From NCBI GenBank assembly GCA_036645575.1, contig JAVXNW010000048.1, forward strand, positions 1 through 21,211: 21,211 nt of DNA, in the 5' to 3' direction. The stretch is from JAVXNW01 sp036645575. GTDB lineage: Bacteria; Bacillota; Clostridia; Christensenellales; Aristaeellaceae. Position numbers and translations under genes: made by a program. The stretch's first letter is position 1. Each line of letters starts with the position of its first letter. Below are positions 1-6,676 of the stretch, in pieces. The notes below the pieces were generated by a model. It searched no databases, was not told where the DNA came from, and saw only the letters and a program-made list of their open reading frames with translations.

Positions 1-102
1 CCCCGAACCTTCGAACCCCGAACCTTCGAACCCCGAACCTTCGAACCCCGAACCTTCGAACCCCGAACCTTCGAACCCCGAACCTTCGAACCTCGAACCT
101 CG
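1..102. repeat. 15-bp tandem repeat array, cut by window edge
   Basis: Six perfect back-to-back copies of CCCCGAACCTTCGAA fill positions 1-90, and a degenerate copy (CCTCGAACCTCG) follows at 91-102. Each unit carries the 6-bp palindrome TTCGAA and a CGAA-CC-TTCG mini-inverted repeat, so both strands can form short hairpins. The array begins at the first base of the window, so its true length is unknown. The degenerate 12-mer recurs exactly at 136-147, inside the loop of the next hairpin. Unit length is a multiple of three but there is no convincing reading frame around it. The spacing is far too short for a CRISPR. Confidence 0.95.
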
Positions 103-104
103 TC

Positions 105-265
105 CAAAAAGCTCAACTCGCCCATCGGCAAAGTCCCTCGAACCTCGGAGCCGATGGGCGAGTAAACCGTCCGCTTTGCCGCAGCAAAGCGCAGGAATGC
201 TCGTAGCGGTTGAACATTGTCACTAACTCAAGAGATCGCCCGACCGAACTCGGGCTATCTCGCGC
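105..265 (-). ncRNA. Hairpin-rich non-coding element, possible structured RNA
   Basis: Three inverted repeats lie in a row. There is a perfect 14-bp stem (116-129 with 150-163, 20-nt loop), a perfect 8-bp stem with a 4-nt loop (172-179 with 184-191), and an 11-of-12-bp stem (232-243 with 250-261, 6-nt loop). Read on the minus strand, the 14-bp hairpin comes last and is followed within a few bases by TTTTT (plus-strand A run at 106-110), as in a terminator. I do not recognise a known RNA family and no clear promoter is visible upstream. A 77-codon reading frame crosses it on the minus strand but has no ribosome site or recognisable domain. Strand and RNA nature are inferred. Confidence 0.4.
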
Positions 266-493
266 AGCCCGACACTGCGGTGCCGGCCTGCCCCTCACGC
301 GGTGATTGAACGCGAAAGGTGGGCTTCTCGCCCCCCTCCACACCACCCCCTCGAGCTGTACGTCCTTCCTGTGGCATTCATGTACAACGCCCTATAGGTT
401 GGGTCTCTCTCGCGGTCTTCCCCCCGCCCCCCCCTTTCGTCCCCCTGCGCCGCGCAGGGCACCCCCTAAAAACCACACCGACACACCGATAAA
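266..493. other. Gene-free stretch with C-rich tracts upstream of the patatin gene
   Basis: No gene is supported here. The plus strand is C-rich, with several runs of five to eight C (six at 420-425, eight at 427-434) shortly before the ribosome site of the next gene. A weak TATAGG at 393-398 has no acceptable -35 partner, so the patatin promoter is not identified. The short frames in this stretch are made of Pro/Arg-rich low-complexity sequence with no ribosome site. Confidence 0.6.
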
Positions 494-499
494 AAGGAG
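494..499 (+). promoter_or_regulatory. Ribosome binding site fixing the patatin start
   Basis: AAGGAG abuts the ATG at 500 but is nine bases from the in-frame ATG at 509. The second spacing is normal, so 509 is the likely start. Confidence 0.75.
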
Positions 500-508
500 A
501 TGAAAGCG

Positions 509-1822
509 ATGAAGCGAGCCATTGTATTGGGCGGCGGCGGGTCGCGCGGGGCGTATGAGCTGGGCGCGTGGCAGGCGCTCAGGGAGCTGAACGTGGATTA
601 TCAGATGGTGGTGGGCACCTCGATCGGGTCCATCAACGCGGCGCTGATGGCGCAGGGCGACTATGAATTGAGCGAAAAGCTGTGGGAGAACATCACGGTC
701 GATCAGGTGATGACGGACGGGATCAACCTGTACGAGGACATTGAAAAGCTGTTCAATCAGGACAAGGATCTGCGCCCATTTTTGCGCCGCTATACGCAAA
801 ACCACGGCGCGGACATCACGCCCTTGATCGCGCTCGTCGCAAAAAGCGTCGATGAAGCGCGGGTGCGCGCATCGGGCATTGAGATGGGGCTTGTGACGGT
901 GCGCTTTCCCGCGCTGACGCCGGTTGAAATGATGCTCAAGGACATCCAAGGCGGCGCGCTCATCGATTACCTGATCGCCTCGGCATCGGTGTTCCCCGCG
1001 TTCCCGGTGCACAAAATCGGCGAGGAGTCCTTTATCGACGGCGGCTATTACGACGCGCTGCCGATCGGGCTTGCGCTGCGCGAGGGCGCGGACGAGGTGG
1101 TGTGCGTGGACCTGTACACAAACCCCACGCATCCCGCCTTGCTCGACCGCCCGTGGATCACCTACGTGCGCCCGTCGCAGCCGCTGGGCAGCATCTTGCT
1201 CTTTGACCGCCCGATTCTCGACCGCAACCGCGCGCTTGGCTATTGGGACACGCTGCGCGCCTACCAAAAGGTGCTGGGCGTTTGCTACTCGTTTGACGCA
1301 AAAAGCGTTCAAGCCCACGCGCAGGACGCGCGGCGGTTCTCGCTCGGGGTCGGCAAGCTTGAAAACTCGCTCAACTTCCGCAACGCCTTCACGCGCCGGG
1401 CGATCCGCGCGCCGCTGACCGATACGCTCAAGCGCAGACTGCCCGCCACCCGCGCCGCGACCGAGCTGGACGACCTGCTGGCCGGGGCGGAGATCGGCGC
1501 GGACAAGCTGGGCATCGATCCGTTTAAGCGCTACACCGTCCAAGAGATGAACGCGGCGCTTTCGCAGAAGCTGCCGCTTGAGGAGGCGCGCGCGTGCGTC
1601 GATCAGTACTTCGCGGGCGCGGGCGTCAAGGTGGTCACGGAACTGCTGATCTCCTTTGACCGCGCCAAGCTCATGACCTGCCTGTTCGTGCTGCTGCGCC
1701 GTGGCATGATCGAAAACGCGCTCTTGGTCATCCTGACGCTGTTTCCCGAGGAGCTGCTGGGCGCGATGTACCTGGACATCATGCTGCCCGAGTCGATCGA
1801 GGAACGCGCGCAGATTTCCTAA
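509..1822 (+). CDS. Patatin-like phospholipase family protein
   Basis: A 437-residue predicted serine lipid acyl hydrolase. The N-terminal patatin fold is clear: glycine-rich oxyanion loop GGGGSRGAYELG at residues 8-19, nucleophile elbow GTSIGS with Ser38, and the DGG motif with Asp177 completing the Ser-Asp dyad. There is no signal peptide or membrane segment, so it is probably cytosolic or peripheral. Residues after about 230 form a long helical, charged C-terminal half that I cannot assign to a family. The start at 509 rather than 500 rests on the spacing of AAGGAG. The gene stands alone and converges with radA on a shared terminator. The family assignment is firm, but the natural lipid substrate cannot be read from sequence. 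Confidence 0.92.
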   Translation: MKRAIVLGGGGSRGAYELGAWQALRELNVDYQMVVGTSIGSINAALMAQGDYELSEKLWENITVDQVMTDGINLYEDIEKLFNQDKDLRPFLRRYTQNHGADITPLIALVAKSVDEARVRASGIEMGLVTVRFPALTPVEMMLKDIQGGALIDYLIASASVFPAFPVHKIGEESFIDGGYYDALPIGLALREGADEVVCVDLYTNPTHPALLDRPWITYVRPSQPLGSILLFDRPILDRNRALGYWDTLRAYQKVLGVCYSFDAKSVQAHAQDARRFSLGVGKLENSLNFRNAFTRRAIRAPLTDTLKRRLPATRAATELDDLLAGAEIGADKLGIDPFKRYTVQEMNAALSQKLPLEEARACVDQYFAGAGVKVVTELLISFDRAKLMTCLFVLLRRGMIENALLVILTLFPEELLGAMYLDIMLPESIEERAQIS

Positions 1823-1870
1823 GCCGGCGGTCATCCGCCCGGCGCCGCGTTTGCGCAGGCGATTGGTTGC

Positions 1871-1907
1871 AAAAAAGCGCGGACACATGGCTTGCGTCCG
1901 CGCTTTT
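1871..1907. terminator. Bidirectional terminator between patatin gene and radA
   Basis: A perfect 12-bp stem (1873-1884 with 1896-1907, 11-nt loop) begins with six A and ends with four T, so it reads as a rho-independent terminator on both strands. It sits between two convergent genes. Confidence 0.85.
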
Positions 1908-1935
1908 GCGTAGCTCATTTCGGGGAAAGCCCATT

Positions 1936-3303
1936 TCAGAACAATAGCGCCAGCGCCTCCGCGACCGTTCGCACGCCGAACAGCTTGACGTTTTCGGGCG
2001 CGGCAAGCCCGCGCAGGTTGCCCTTGGGCAGCATGATCCGGTCAAAGCCCATGCGCGCGCACTCCATGATGCGCCGCTCGATCTGGCCGACCGCGCGCAC
2101 CTCGCCCGCAAGCCCGACCTCGCCCATGATGGCGCAGCGCGGATCGATCACCGCATTTTTCGCCGACGACGCGACGGCCGCGCACAGCGCGAGGTCGGCC
2201 GCAGGCTCGGTGAGCTGGAGGCCACCGGCGATATTGACGTACACGTCCTGGTTGTAAAGCGCGAGTCCCGCCCGCTTTTCAAGCACCGCCAGCAACAGCG
2301 CGAGCCGGTTCTGGTCAACGCCGCTCGCCATGCGCCGGGGGTTGCCAAAAACCGTGGTCGCCACCAGCGCCTGCACGTCCGCCAGCACCGAGCGCGACCC
2401 CTCGAGCGCGCACAGCACCGCCGAGCCGCTCATGTCCTTGGCGCGCTCAGAGAGCAGCGCCTCCGACGCGCCCGGCACCTCGCGCATCCCGTCGCCGGTC
2501 ATCTCAAACATGCCCAACTCGTTGACCGAGCCGAACCGGTTCTTGACCGCGCGCAGCAGCCTGTACTGGTTTTGCCGGTCGCCCTCGAAGTAGAGCACCG
2601 CGTCCACCATGTGCTCAAGCACCCGCGGCCCCGCGATCGAGCCCTCCTTGGTCACATGCCCGACCAGGAACAGGATGCAGCCCGACTGCTTGGCAAAGCG
2701 CATGAGCTGCGCGGCGGACTCGCGCACCTGCGAAACGCTGCCGGGCGCGGAGGCCATGTCGGGCAGGTACATGGTCTGAATCGAATCGACCACGCACACG
2801 GTGGGCGCGATCTGCGTGAGCTTTGTCTCGATGGCGCCCATGTCGTTTTCGGGCAGGATGAAAAACTCGCCCCCGGCAATGCCCAGGCGCGTCGCGCGCA
2901 GCTTGATCTGCCGCGCCGACTCCTCGCCCGATATGTACAGCACGCGCTCGCCCGCGTTGGCCATGTTGGCCGAAACCTGCGTGAGCAGCGTGCTCTTGCC
3001 GATCCCGGGGTCGCCGCCCACCAGCAGCATGGAGCCCTCGACCGCGCCGCCGCCCAGCACCCGATCCAGTTCGCCCACGCCGGTCGATGTGCGGCCCAGC
3101 CCCTCGTCGGGAATGTCGTCGATCAACAGCGCCTCCGCGCCCGCGCCCGGCCTGCGCTTGAGCTTTTTCTCCTGCATCTCCGCCGCCGGCGCCGCCTCTT
3201 CATTGAGCGTATTCCAACTGCCGCACGAGGGGCACTTGCCCAGCCACCGGCCGGTTTCGTACCCGCACTCGCTGCACACATACTGCGTCTTTGCCTTCGC
3301 CAT
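1936..3303 (-). CDS. radA: DNA repair protein RadA (Sms)
   Basis: A 455-residue RecA-like ATPase that helps process recombination intermediates by driving branch migration. An N-terminal C4 zinc finger (Cys10, 13, 24, 27) precedes Walker A GGDPGIGKS at 96-104, Walker B around VVDSIQT at 171-177, and the RadA-specific KNRFG motif at 254-258. The C-terminal third is the Lon-protease-like domain. Length is normal for the family. The start at 3303 is set by AAGGAGG nine bases upstream on the minus strand and by the canonical N-terminus just before the zinc finger. The open frame continues upstream to 3933 but lies antisense to the next gene and is not coding. It diverges from the metallophosphoesterase gene. 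Confidence 0.97.
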   Translation of the reverse strand: MAKAKTQYVCSECGYETGRWLGKCPSCGSWNTLNEEAAPAAEMQEKKLKRRPGAGAEALLIDDIPDEGLGRTSTGVGELDRVLGGGAVEGSMLLVGGDPGIGKSTLLTQVSANMANAGERVLYISGEESARQIKLRATRLGIAGGEFFILPENDMGAIETKLTQIAPTVCVVDSIQTMYLPDMASAPGSVSQVRESAAQLMRFAKQSGCILFLVGHVTKEGSIAGPRVLEHMVDAVLYFEGDRQNQYRLLRAVKNRFGSVNELGMFEMTGDGMREVPGASEALLSERAKDMSGSAVLCALEGSRSVLADVQALVATTVFGNPRRMASGVDQNRLALLLAVLEKRAGLALYNQDVYVNIAGGLQLTEPAADLALCAAVASSAKNAVIDPRCAIMGEVGLAGEVRAVGQIERRIMECARMGFDRIMLPKGNLRGLAAPENVKLFGVRTVAEALALLF

Positions 3304-3343
3304 GGGGCTGTACCTCCTTGGATATTGAACCCGGATTGGCATC

Positions 3344-3372
3344 ATTATAACATAATGCGTTTGCACTTGCCA
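3344..3372 (-). promoter_or_regulatory. radA promoter (extended -10)
   Basis: On the minus strand TATAAT (3344-3349) is preceded by TG one base away (TGTTATAAT), an extended -10. Seventeen bases further up is TGGCAA (3367-3372), a weak -35 that occupies the same six base pairs as the -35 of the divergent gene. Confidence 0.7.
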
Positions 3373-3395
3373 TGCCGGTGCATAACCTTTATAAT
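3367..3395 (+). promoter_or_regulatory. Promoter of the metallophosphoesterase gene
   Basis: TTGCCA (3367-3372), a 17-bp spacer and a perfect TATAAT (3390-3395). The predicted start is about 33 bases before the ATG. Confidence 0.8.
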
Positions 3396-3435
3396 ATACC
3401 CGTATGAGATTTTTTTCGGAGGTCTGTGAGCATCG

Positions 3436-4842
3436 ATGAAAGAAGACGAGGGGCGCGTCAAGGACACGCGGAAGATGTCGCGCGCGCGCAAAGAACAGGC
3501 GACGCGCGAGTCCGCGTTTGCCCATAAAAAGACGAAAAAACCGCGCAAGGGCGCAGTGGCTTCCCCGAACAAGCGGGTGAGCAACCGCGCCGTGCCCGGC
3601 CCAGTCGAGACGACGATCAAGCTGGGCAGATCGCTGCGCACAGGCAGCGCCTATGTGGTCAAGGTCTCGCGCAAGGCCTATGACGAGTTTAACGCCTTCA
3701 CGCAGGGGGACCCCAGCGCGGGCAAGCCGGGCAAGCGCAAGGGGCCCGCCAAGGCGCCGATTTCGCGCAACCTGACGTTTGTGATCTTTCTTGTGTCGAT
3801 TTTTGCGATCCTGTCCGTTGCGCTGATGGTGCTCAACAACTCGTCGGTCTCGGTTGAGAAGCAGCCCGTGTCGGTGGTGGGGCTTCCCAAGGACTTGGAG
3901 GGGTACAACATCTTGGTCGTGTCCGACCTGCACGGGCGCTCCTTTGGCACCGGCCAGACCGCCCTTTTGCGCACGATCAACGGCCTGCGCTACGACCTGG
4001 TGGTCTACGCGGGCGACATGGTGGGCAACATGGGCGACCCGCAGCCGTTTTACGACCTGCTAGACGGCATTACCGGCAAAAAACCCGCGTATTTCATTGC
4101 GGGCGACTCCGACCCCGCGCCGCTCATGGATGCGCCGCGCGACATCGCGGGCGCCACGCTCAGCCAGATGGTGCTCAGCGACTGGGTGCTGGGCGCGCAG
4201 GCGCGGGGCGCGACCTACCTGTCGGCGACGGCGGGCGTGCCGGTTGGCGCGACCACCTTGTGGCTGTCCCCGGTGGGCACGCTCAGCGTCAACATTCAGC
4301 GCACGCTGCAAGAGATGAAAGACCAGGTGGAGCAGCTGACCGAGGGCACGATTTCGGGCCTCGAGGGCGACCGCGCGTCGCTGCCGATCGCCGATTACCG
4401 CTATCACCAGATGATGAAGGCGGACGAGGCGGTGCACCAAATGAGCGCGGATCAGCTGCATTTGGCCGTCTCGCACTACCCGCCCAGCCAAGGCTATATC
4501 GAAATCACGCAACAGCTTGGGCAGGAGAGCGAGGAAAAGTACACGTATCTGCCCACGGTAGACATGGTGCTGGCCGGGCACTACTGCGGGGGCGGGTGGA
4601 AGCTCCCGTTCCTGGGCGCGCTGTACGTGCCCAACGACCTGCTGCCCCGGCACGGCTGGTTCCCGCAAAAGGCCGAAGTCGAGGGCCTTCGGCAATTGGG
4701 CGCCACACAGGTCTACACATCCCCCGGCCTCTCGGTCACCGACAAGATCAAACTCCCGAACTTCAGACTCTTTAACCCCCCCACCATCACCGTCCTCACC
4801 CTAACCAGCGCCATCGTAGGCGACATGCTGGGCGAAAAATAG
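3436..4842 (+). CDS. Membrane-anchored metallophosphoesterase, divergent active site
   Basis: A 468-residue protein. Residues 1-110 are very rich in Lys/Arg, one hydrophobic segment spans about 114-136, and a calcineurin-like phosphoesterase domain follows, so the catalytic domain is predicted to be extracytoplasmic. Metal-site motifs are visible: DLH (Asp164, His166), GDMVGNMGD (Asp194), AGDSD at 222-226 where the family usually has GNHD/E, SHYPP (His347), and GHYCGGG (His382, Cys384) where the family usually has GHxHGGQ. Two usual ligands thus appear replaced. It resembles the YkuE-type branch attached to membranes, but the substrate is unknown. GGAGG lies 13 bases before the ATG. It is monocistronic, divergent from radA and convergent with the tRNA operon. 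Confidence 0.85.
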   Translation: MKEDEGRVKDTRKMSRARKEQATRESAFAHKKTKKPRKGAVASPNKRVSNRAVPGPVETTIKLGRSLRTGSAYVVKVSRKAYDEFNAFTQGDPSAGKPGKRKGPAKAPISRNLTFVIFLVSIFAILSVALMVLNNSSVSVEKQPVSVVGLPKDLEGYNILVVSDLHGRSFGTGQTALLRTINGLRYDLVVYAGDMVGNMGDPQPFYDLLDGITGKKPAYFIAGDSDPAPLMDAPRDIAGATLSQMVLSDWVLGAQARGATYLSATAGVPVGATTLWLSPVGTLSVNIQRTLQEMKDQVEQLTEGTISGLEGDRASLPIADYRYHQMMKADEAVHQMSADQLHLAVSHYPPSQGYIEITQQLGQESEEKYTYLPTVDMVLAGHYCGGGWKLPFLGALYVPNDLLPRHGWFPQKAEVEGLRQLGATQVYTSPGLSVTDKIKLPNFRLFNPPTITVLTLTSAIVGDMLGEK

Positions 4843-4890
4843 CGAAAGGCGCCCTTCATGGCGCAAGCCCTGTCGCACAAGCCCGCACAA

Positions 4891-4929
4891 AATCATCCGC
4901 TCTCAAGCCCTGCTTGGAAGCGGATGATT
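4891..4929. terminator. Perfect hairpin between convergent units
   Basis: AATCATCCGCT pairs perfectly with 4919-4929; an inner CAAG/CTTG stem extends it. The plus side lacks a T tract, while the minus side runs into ATTTTG. It may end the metallophosphoesterase transcript or back up the tRNA terminator. Confidence 0.45.
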
Positions 4930-4982
4930 CTAAGCGCCCGCCACGCCTTTAGGGGCTATTTTATGGCGGGGAAAAAATGGGG

Positions 4983-5016
4983 AAAAGTAAAAGCCCTGAT
5001 TTCCTTTGAAATCAGG
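4983..5016 (-). terminator. Terminator of the tRNA operon
   Basis: A 9-bp perfect stem (4995-5003 with 5008-5016, 4-nt loop) is followed on the minus strand by GCTTTTACTTTT, directly downstream of tRNA-Glu. Confidence 0.85.
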
Positions 5017-5024
5017 ACCTTCGC

Positions 5025-5099
5025 TGGCACCTCCATGGGGAATCGAACCCCAGTCTTCGCCGTGAGAGGGCGACGTCTTAACCGCTTGACTATGGAGGC
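5025..5099 (-). tRNA. tRNA-Glu (anticodon CTC)
   Basis: A 75-nt cloverleaf reads on the minus strand with the CCA end encoded (5025-5027) and G73 as discriminator. The anticodon loop is CTCTCAC, giving CTC, which reads GAG. The T arm is TGGGG-TTCGATT-CCCCA. The acceptor stem has seven pairs, the first a G-U wobble. It is the second gene of the operon, three bases after tRNA-Gln. Confidence 0.96.
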
Positions 5100-5102
5100 G
5101 TG

Positions 5103-5176
5103 TGGCTGCCGAACTAGGATTCGAACCTAGGCAATACGAGTCAGAGTCGTAGGTGCTACCGTTACACCATTCGGCA
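5103..5176 (-). tRNA. tRNA-Gln (anticodon CTG)
   Basis: A 74-nt cloverleaf with encoded CCA (5103-5105). The acceptor TGCCGAA pairs fully with TTCGGCA, including the T1-A72 pair usual for tRNA-Gln. The anticodon stem TACGA/TCGTA encloses CTCTGAC, giving CTG, which reads CAG. It is the first gene after the promoter. Confidence 0.97.
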
Positions 5177-5227
5177 ATGTGTCAACCGAACGCTGCTTAT
5201 TGCAGCCGCATCCAATCGACAAGCGTT

Positions 5228-5256
5228 ATTATAGCAAATGAAGGATCATCTGTCAA
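5228..5256 (-). promoter_or_regulatory. Consensus promoter of the tRNA operon
   Basis: On the minus strand a perfect TTGACA (5251-5256), a 17-bp spacer and a perfect TATAAT (5228-5233) preceded by TGC. The leader to tRNA-Gln is about 45 nt and contains a small GCTGC/GCAGC hairpin. Confidence 0.93.
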
Positions 5257-5280
5257 TCCCTTTTTCGGTAAATAATTGAC

Positions 5281-5763
5281 TTATGCCAAATTTGCGCCCG
5301 CTTTTCGTCGTTTTTTGAGCCAAATGGCGCCGGAAACCGCCAGCGAGCCCAGCCCTGCGCCCAGGCTGTCGATCAGGACGTCGGTCGCGAGCGGGCTGCG
5401 GCCGCCGGAAAACATCTGGCGCGTCTCGTCGAGCATCGCAAGCAGCACGCAGGCGCACACGCTGGTGAGCGCGCCGCGCAGACCCATCTTGCGCAGCGCA
5501 AGGGTGAGCAGCATGGCAAGCAGCGCGTATTCCAGCAGGTGCGCGCTCTTTCGGACGTAGCGATGGTATTTGCGCACGATGCGGTTTTGCTTAAGGCCCG
5601 GCAATTGGCTAAAGTTGGGGGTGGTGATGCGCGCAATCGCGCGCGTCACGCGCGCGCTCAGTTGCCCCGAAGTCGAACCGCTCTGCGCCGACATCGAAAA
5701 GATGAAGAGGAGTTGCGTGATGATCAGCGCCCACACGCATCCTGTAAAGACCTTTTTTTTCAA
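5281..5763 (-). CDS. VanZ-like family membrane protein
   Basis: About 160 residues with four hydrophobic segments. VanZ-family signatures are present: SAQSG after the first segment, RKSAHLLEYALL at the second, and DETRQMF...GR...DVLIDSLGAGLG in the C-terminal part. VanZ itself lowers teicoplanin sensitivity, but most genomic homologues are uncharacterised, so no glycopeptide role is claimed. I prefer a TTG start at 5763, because GGGAG lies six bases upstream and the protein then begins with three lysines before the first membrane segment. A GTG at 5814 in the same frame gives 177 residues but has no ribosome site. No promoter or terminator of its own is evident; the tRNA promoter lies just downstream. 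Confidence 0.85.
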   Translation of the reverse strand: MKKKVFTGCVWALIITQLLFIFSMSAQSGSTSGQLSARVTRAIARITTPNFSQLPGLKQNRIVRKYHRYVRKSAHLLEYALLAMLLTLALRKMGLRGALTSVCACVLLAMLDETRQMFSGGRSPLATDVLIDSLGAGLGSLAVSGAIWLKKRRKAGANLA

Positions 5764-5884
5764 GTTTCGCTCCCATCTCCGGTCTCGCGTTCCGCGCGCC
5801 GAATGGTTTTCCACTATTTGGCGTATGAACCAGTTAAAAAGTTCGATCGAATGGGCACAACCTACGCCATCCCGCGCTTTTCCG

Positions 5885-5893
5885 TGCTATAAT
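5885..5893 (+). promoter_or_regulatory. Extended -10 promoter of the rRNA methyltransferase operon
   Basis: TGCTATAAT at 5885-5893, with no good -35 hexamer at the right distance. The -10 ends six bases before the ATG at 5900, so the predicted +1 falls on that A. Confidence 0.7.
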
Positions 5894-5899
5894 GTATGT

Positions 5900-6676
5900 A
5901 TGAATGAACAAGAACAAGTATGGCTGGATGGATTGCTTTCGTCCAAAAAGTATCGGGACGTGTGCCCGGATACCGTGACGCGGCTGTTTGAGGACGCGCT
6001 TTTGCGCTACCGCTCGCCGCGCGAGGCCGAGCAGGCGGCGCGCGGCGCGCTGCACCAGATCACGGGCGCGTTTATGACGGTGAATGAGGTGAAAAAGGCG
6101 CGCGACTGCCTTGCGGCATACGTGGCGGGCGACGAAGCGGCGCTGGCGCGCTGCCTTGCGCTGCACGCCTCGGCGCGCGAGCGACCCCAGGCGCGCGCGC
6201 TGTTTGCGCGCGTGTTTGAAAAAATCGGCGCGCCGGAGGCGGTGCTCGACCTCGCGTGTGGGCTCAATCCGCTCGTGCTGGGCGCCCTTGGGACAAAGGT
6301 GTGGGGCTGCGACATCAGCGGCAGCGCGTGCGCACTGGTCAACGACTGGGCCAAGGCGTGCGGTTGGCTTCTTGTGTGTGAGAGGCGCGACCTTTTGTGC
6401 GCGGCGCAGCTTCCGCCGGGCGACTTGGCGCTCATGATGAAGCTGCTCCCGGTGCTCGAGCGCCAAAGGGCGGGCGCGGGCGCGGCGCTTTTGCGCGATG
6501 TGCGCGCCCGCTACAAGCTGGTCACCTTTCCCACGCGCACGCTGGGCGGGCGGCAGGTGGGCATGGCAAGCCAGTATGCGCAGTGGCTGACGGCGCACCT
6601 GGGCAGGCTCAAAATCATCGACCAATTCGAGTTGGGCGTGGAATTATGCTATCTGTTGGAGGATGAAAATGGCTGA
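5900..6676 (+). CDS. Arm/Rmt-like 16S rRNA (guanine1405-N7)-methyltransferase
   Basis: A 258-residue SAM-dependent methyltransferase predicted to methylate N7 of G1405 in helix 44 of 16S rRNA, which blocks 4,6-disubstituted 2-deoxystreptamine aminoglycosides such as gentamicin and amikacin. Blocks I recognise from RmtB/ArmA are colinear: SKKYRDVCPDTV at 15-26, an LHASARER block, the SAM loop VLDLACGLNPL around Asp117, VWGCDI with Asp138, GDLALMMKLLPVLER, FPTRTLGGR at 210-218, and a C-terminal ELCYLL. Length matches the family (about 250-257). No Shine-Dalgarno precedes the ATG. The stop overlaps rsmI by 8 bp, so it heads a three-gene operon. Base composition matches its neighbours and no mobile element is near, suggesting a resident gene. 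Family is firm; activity and target base are inferred. Confidence 0.9.
   Translation: MNEQEQVWLDGLLSSKKYRDVCPDTVTRLFEDALLRYRSPREAEQAARGALHQITGAFMTVNEVKKARDCLAAYVAGDEAALARCLALHASARERPQARALFARVFEKIGAPEAVLDLACGLNPLVLGALGTKVWGCDISGSACALVNDWAKACGWLLVCERRDLLCAAQLPPGDLALMMKLLPVLERQRAGAGAALLRDVRARYKLVTFPTRTLGGRQVGMASQYAQWLTAHLGRLKIIDQFELGVELCYLLEDENG
6658..6662 (+). promoter_or_regulatory. Ribosome binding site fixing the rsmI start
   Basis: GGAGG abuts the ATG at 6663 but is six bases from the in-frame ATG at 6669, which also gives the canonical N-terminus. Confidence 0.8.

Noticed and set aside
1..102. CRISPR array
   Set aside because: The 15-bp units are directly adjacent with no spacers.
113..346. 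Small protein on the minus strand in the hairpin-rich region
   Set aside because: No ribosome site, no domain, and the frame runs through three strong inverted repeats.
392..1918. A 508-codon minus-strand frame opposite the patatin gene
   Set aside because: Low-complexity Arg/Leu/His composition and no ribosome site; the plus strand carries the catalytic motifs.
3304..3933. N-terminal extension of the radA frame to about 665 residues
   Set aside because: The extension is antisense to the metallophosphoesterase gene and to both promoters; the ribosome site and zinc finger fix the start at 3303.
4858..5130. Plus-strand frame across the tRNA terminator and tRNA-Glu
   Set aside because: It overlaps a tRNA gene antisense and has no ribosome site.
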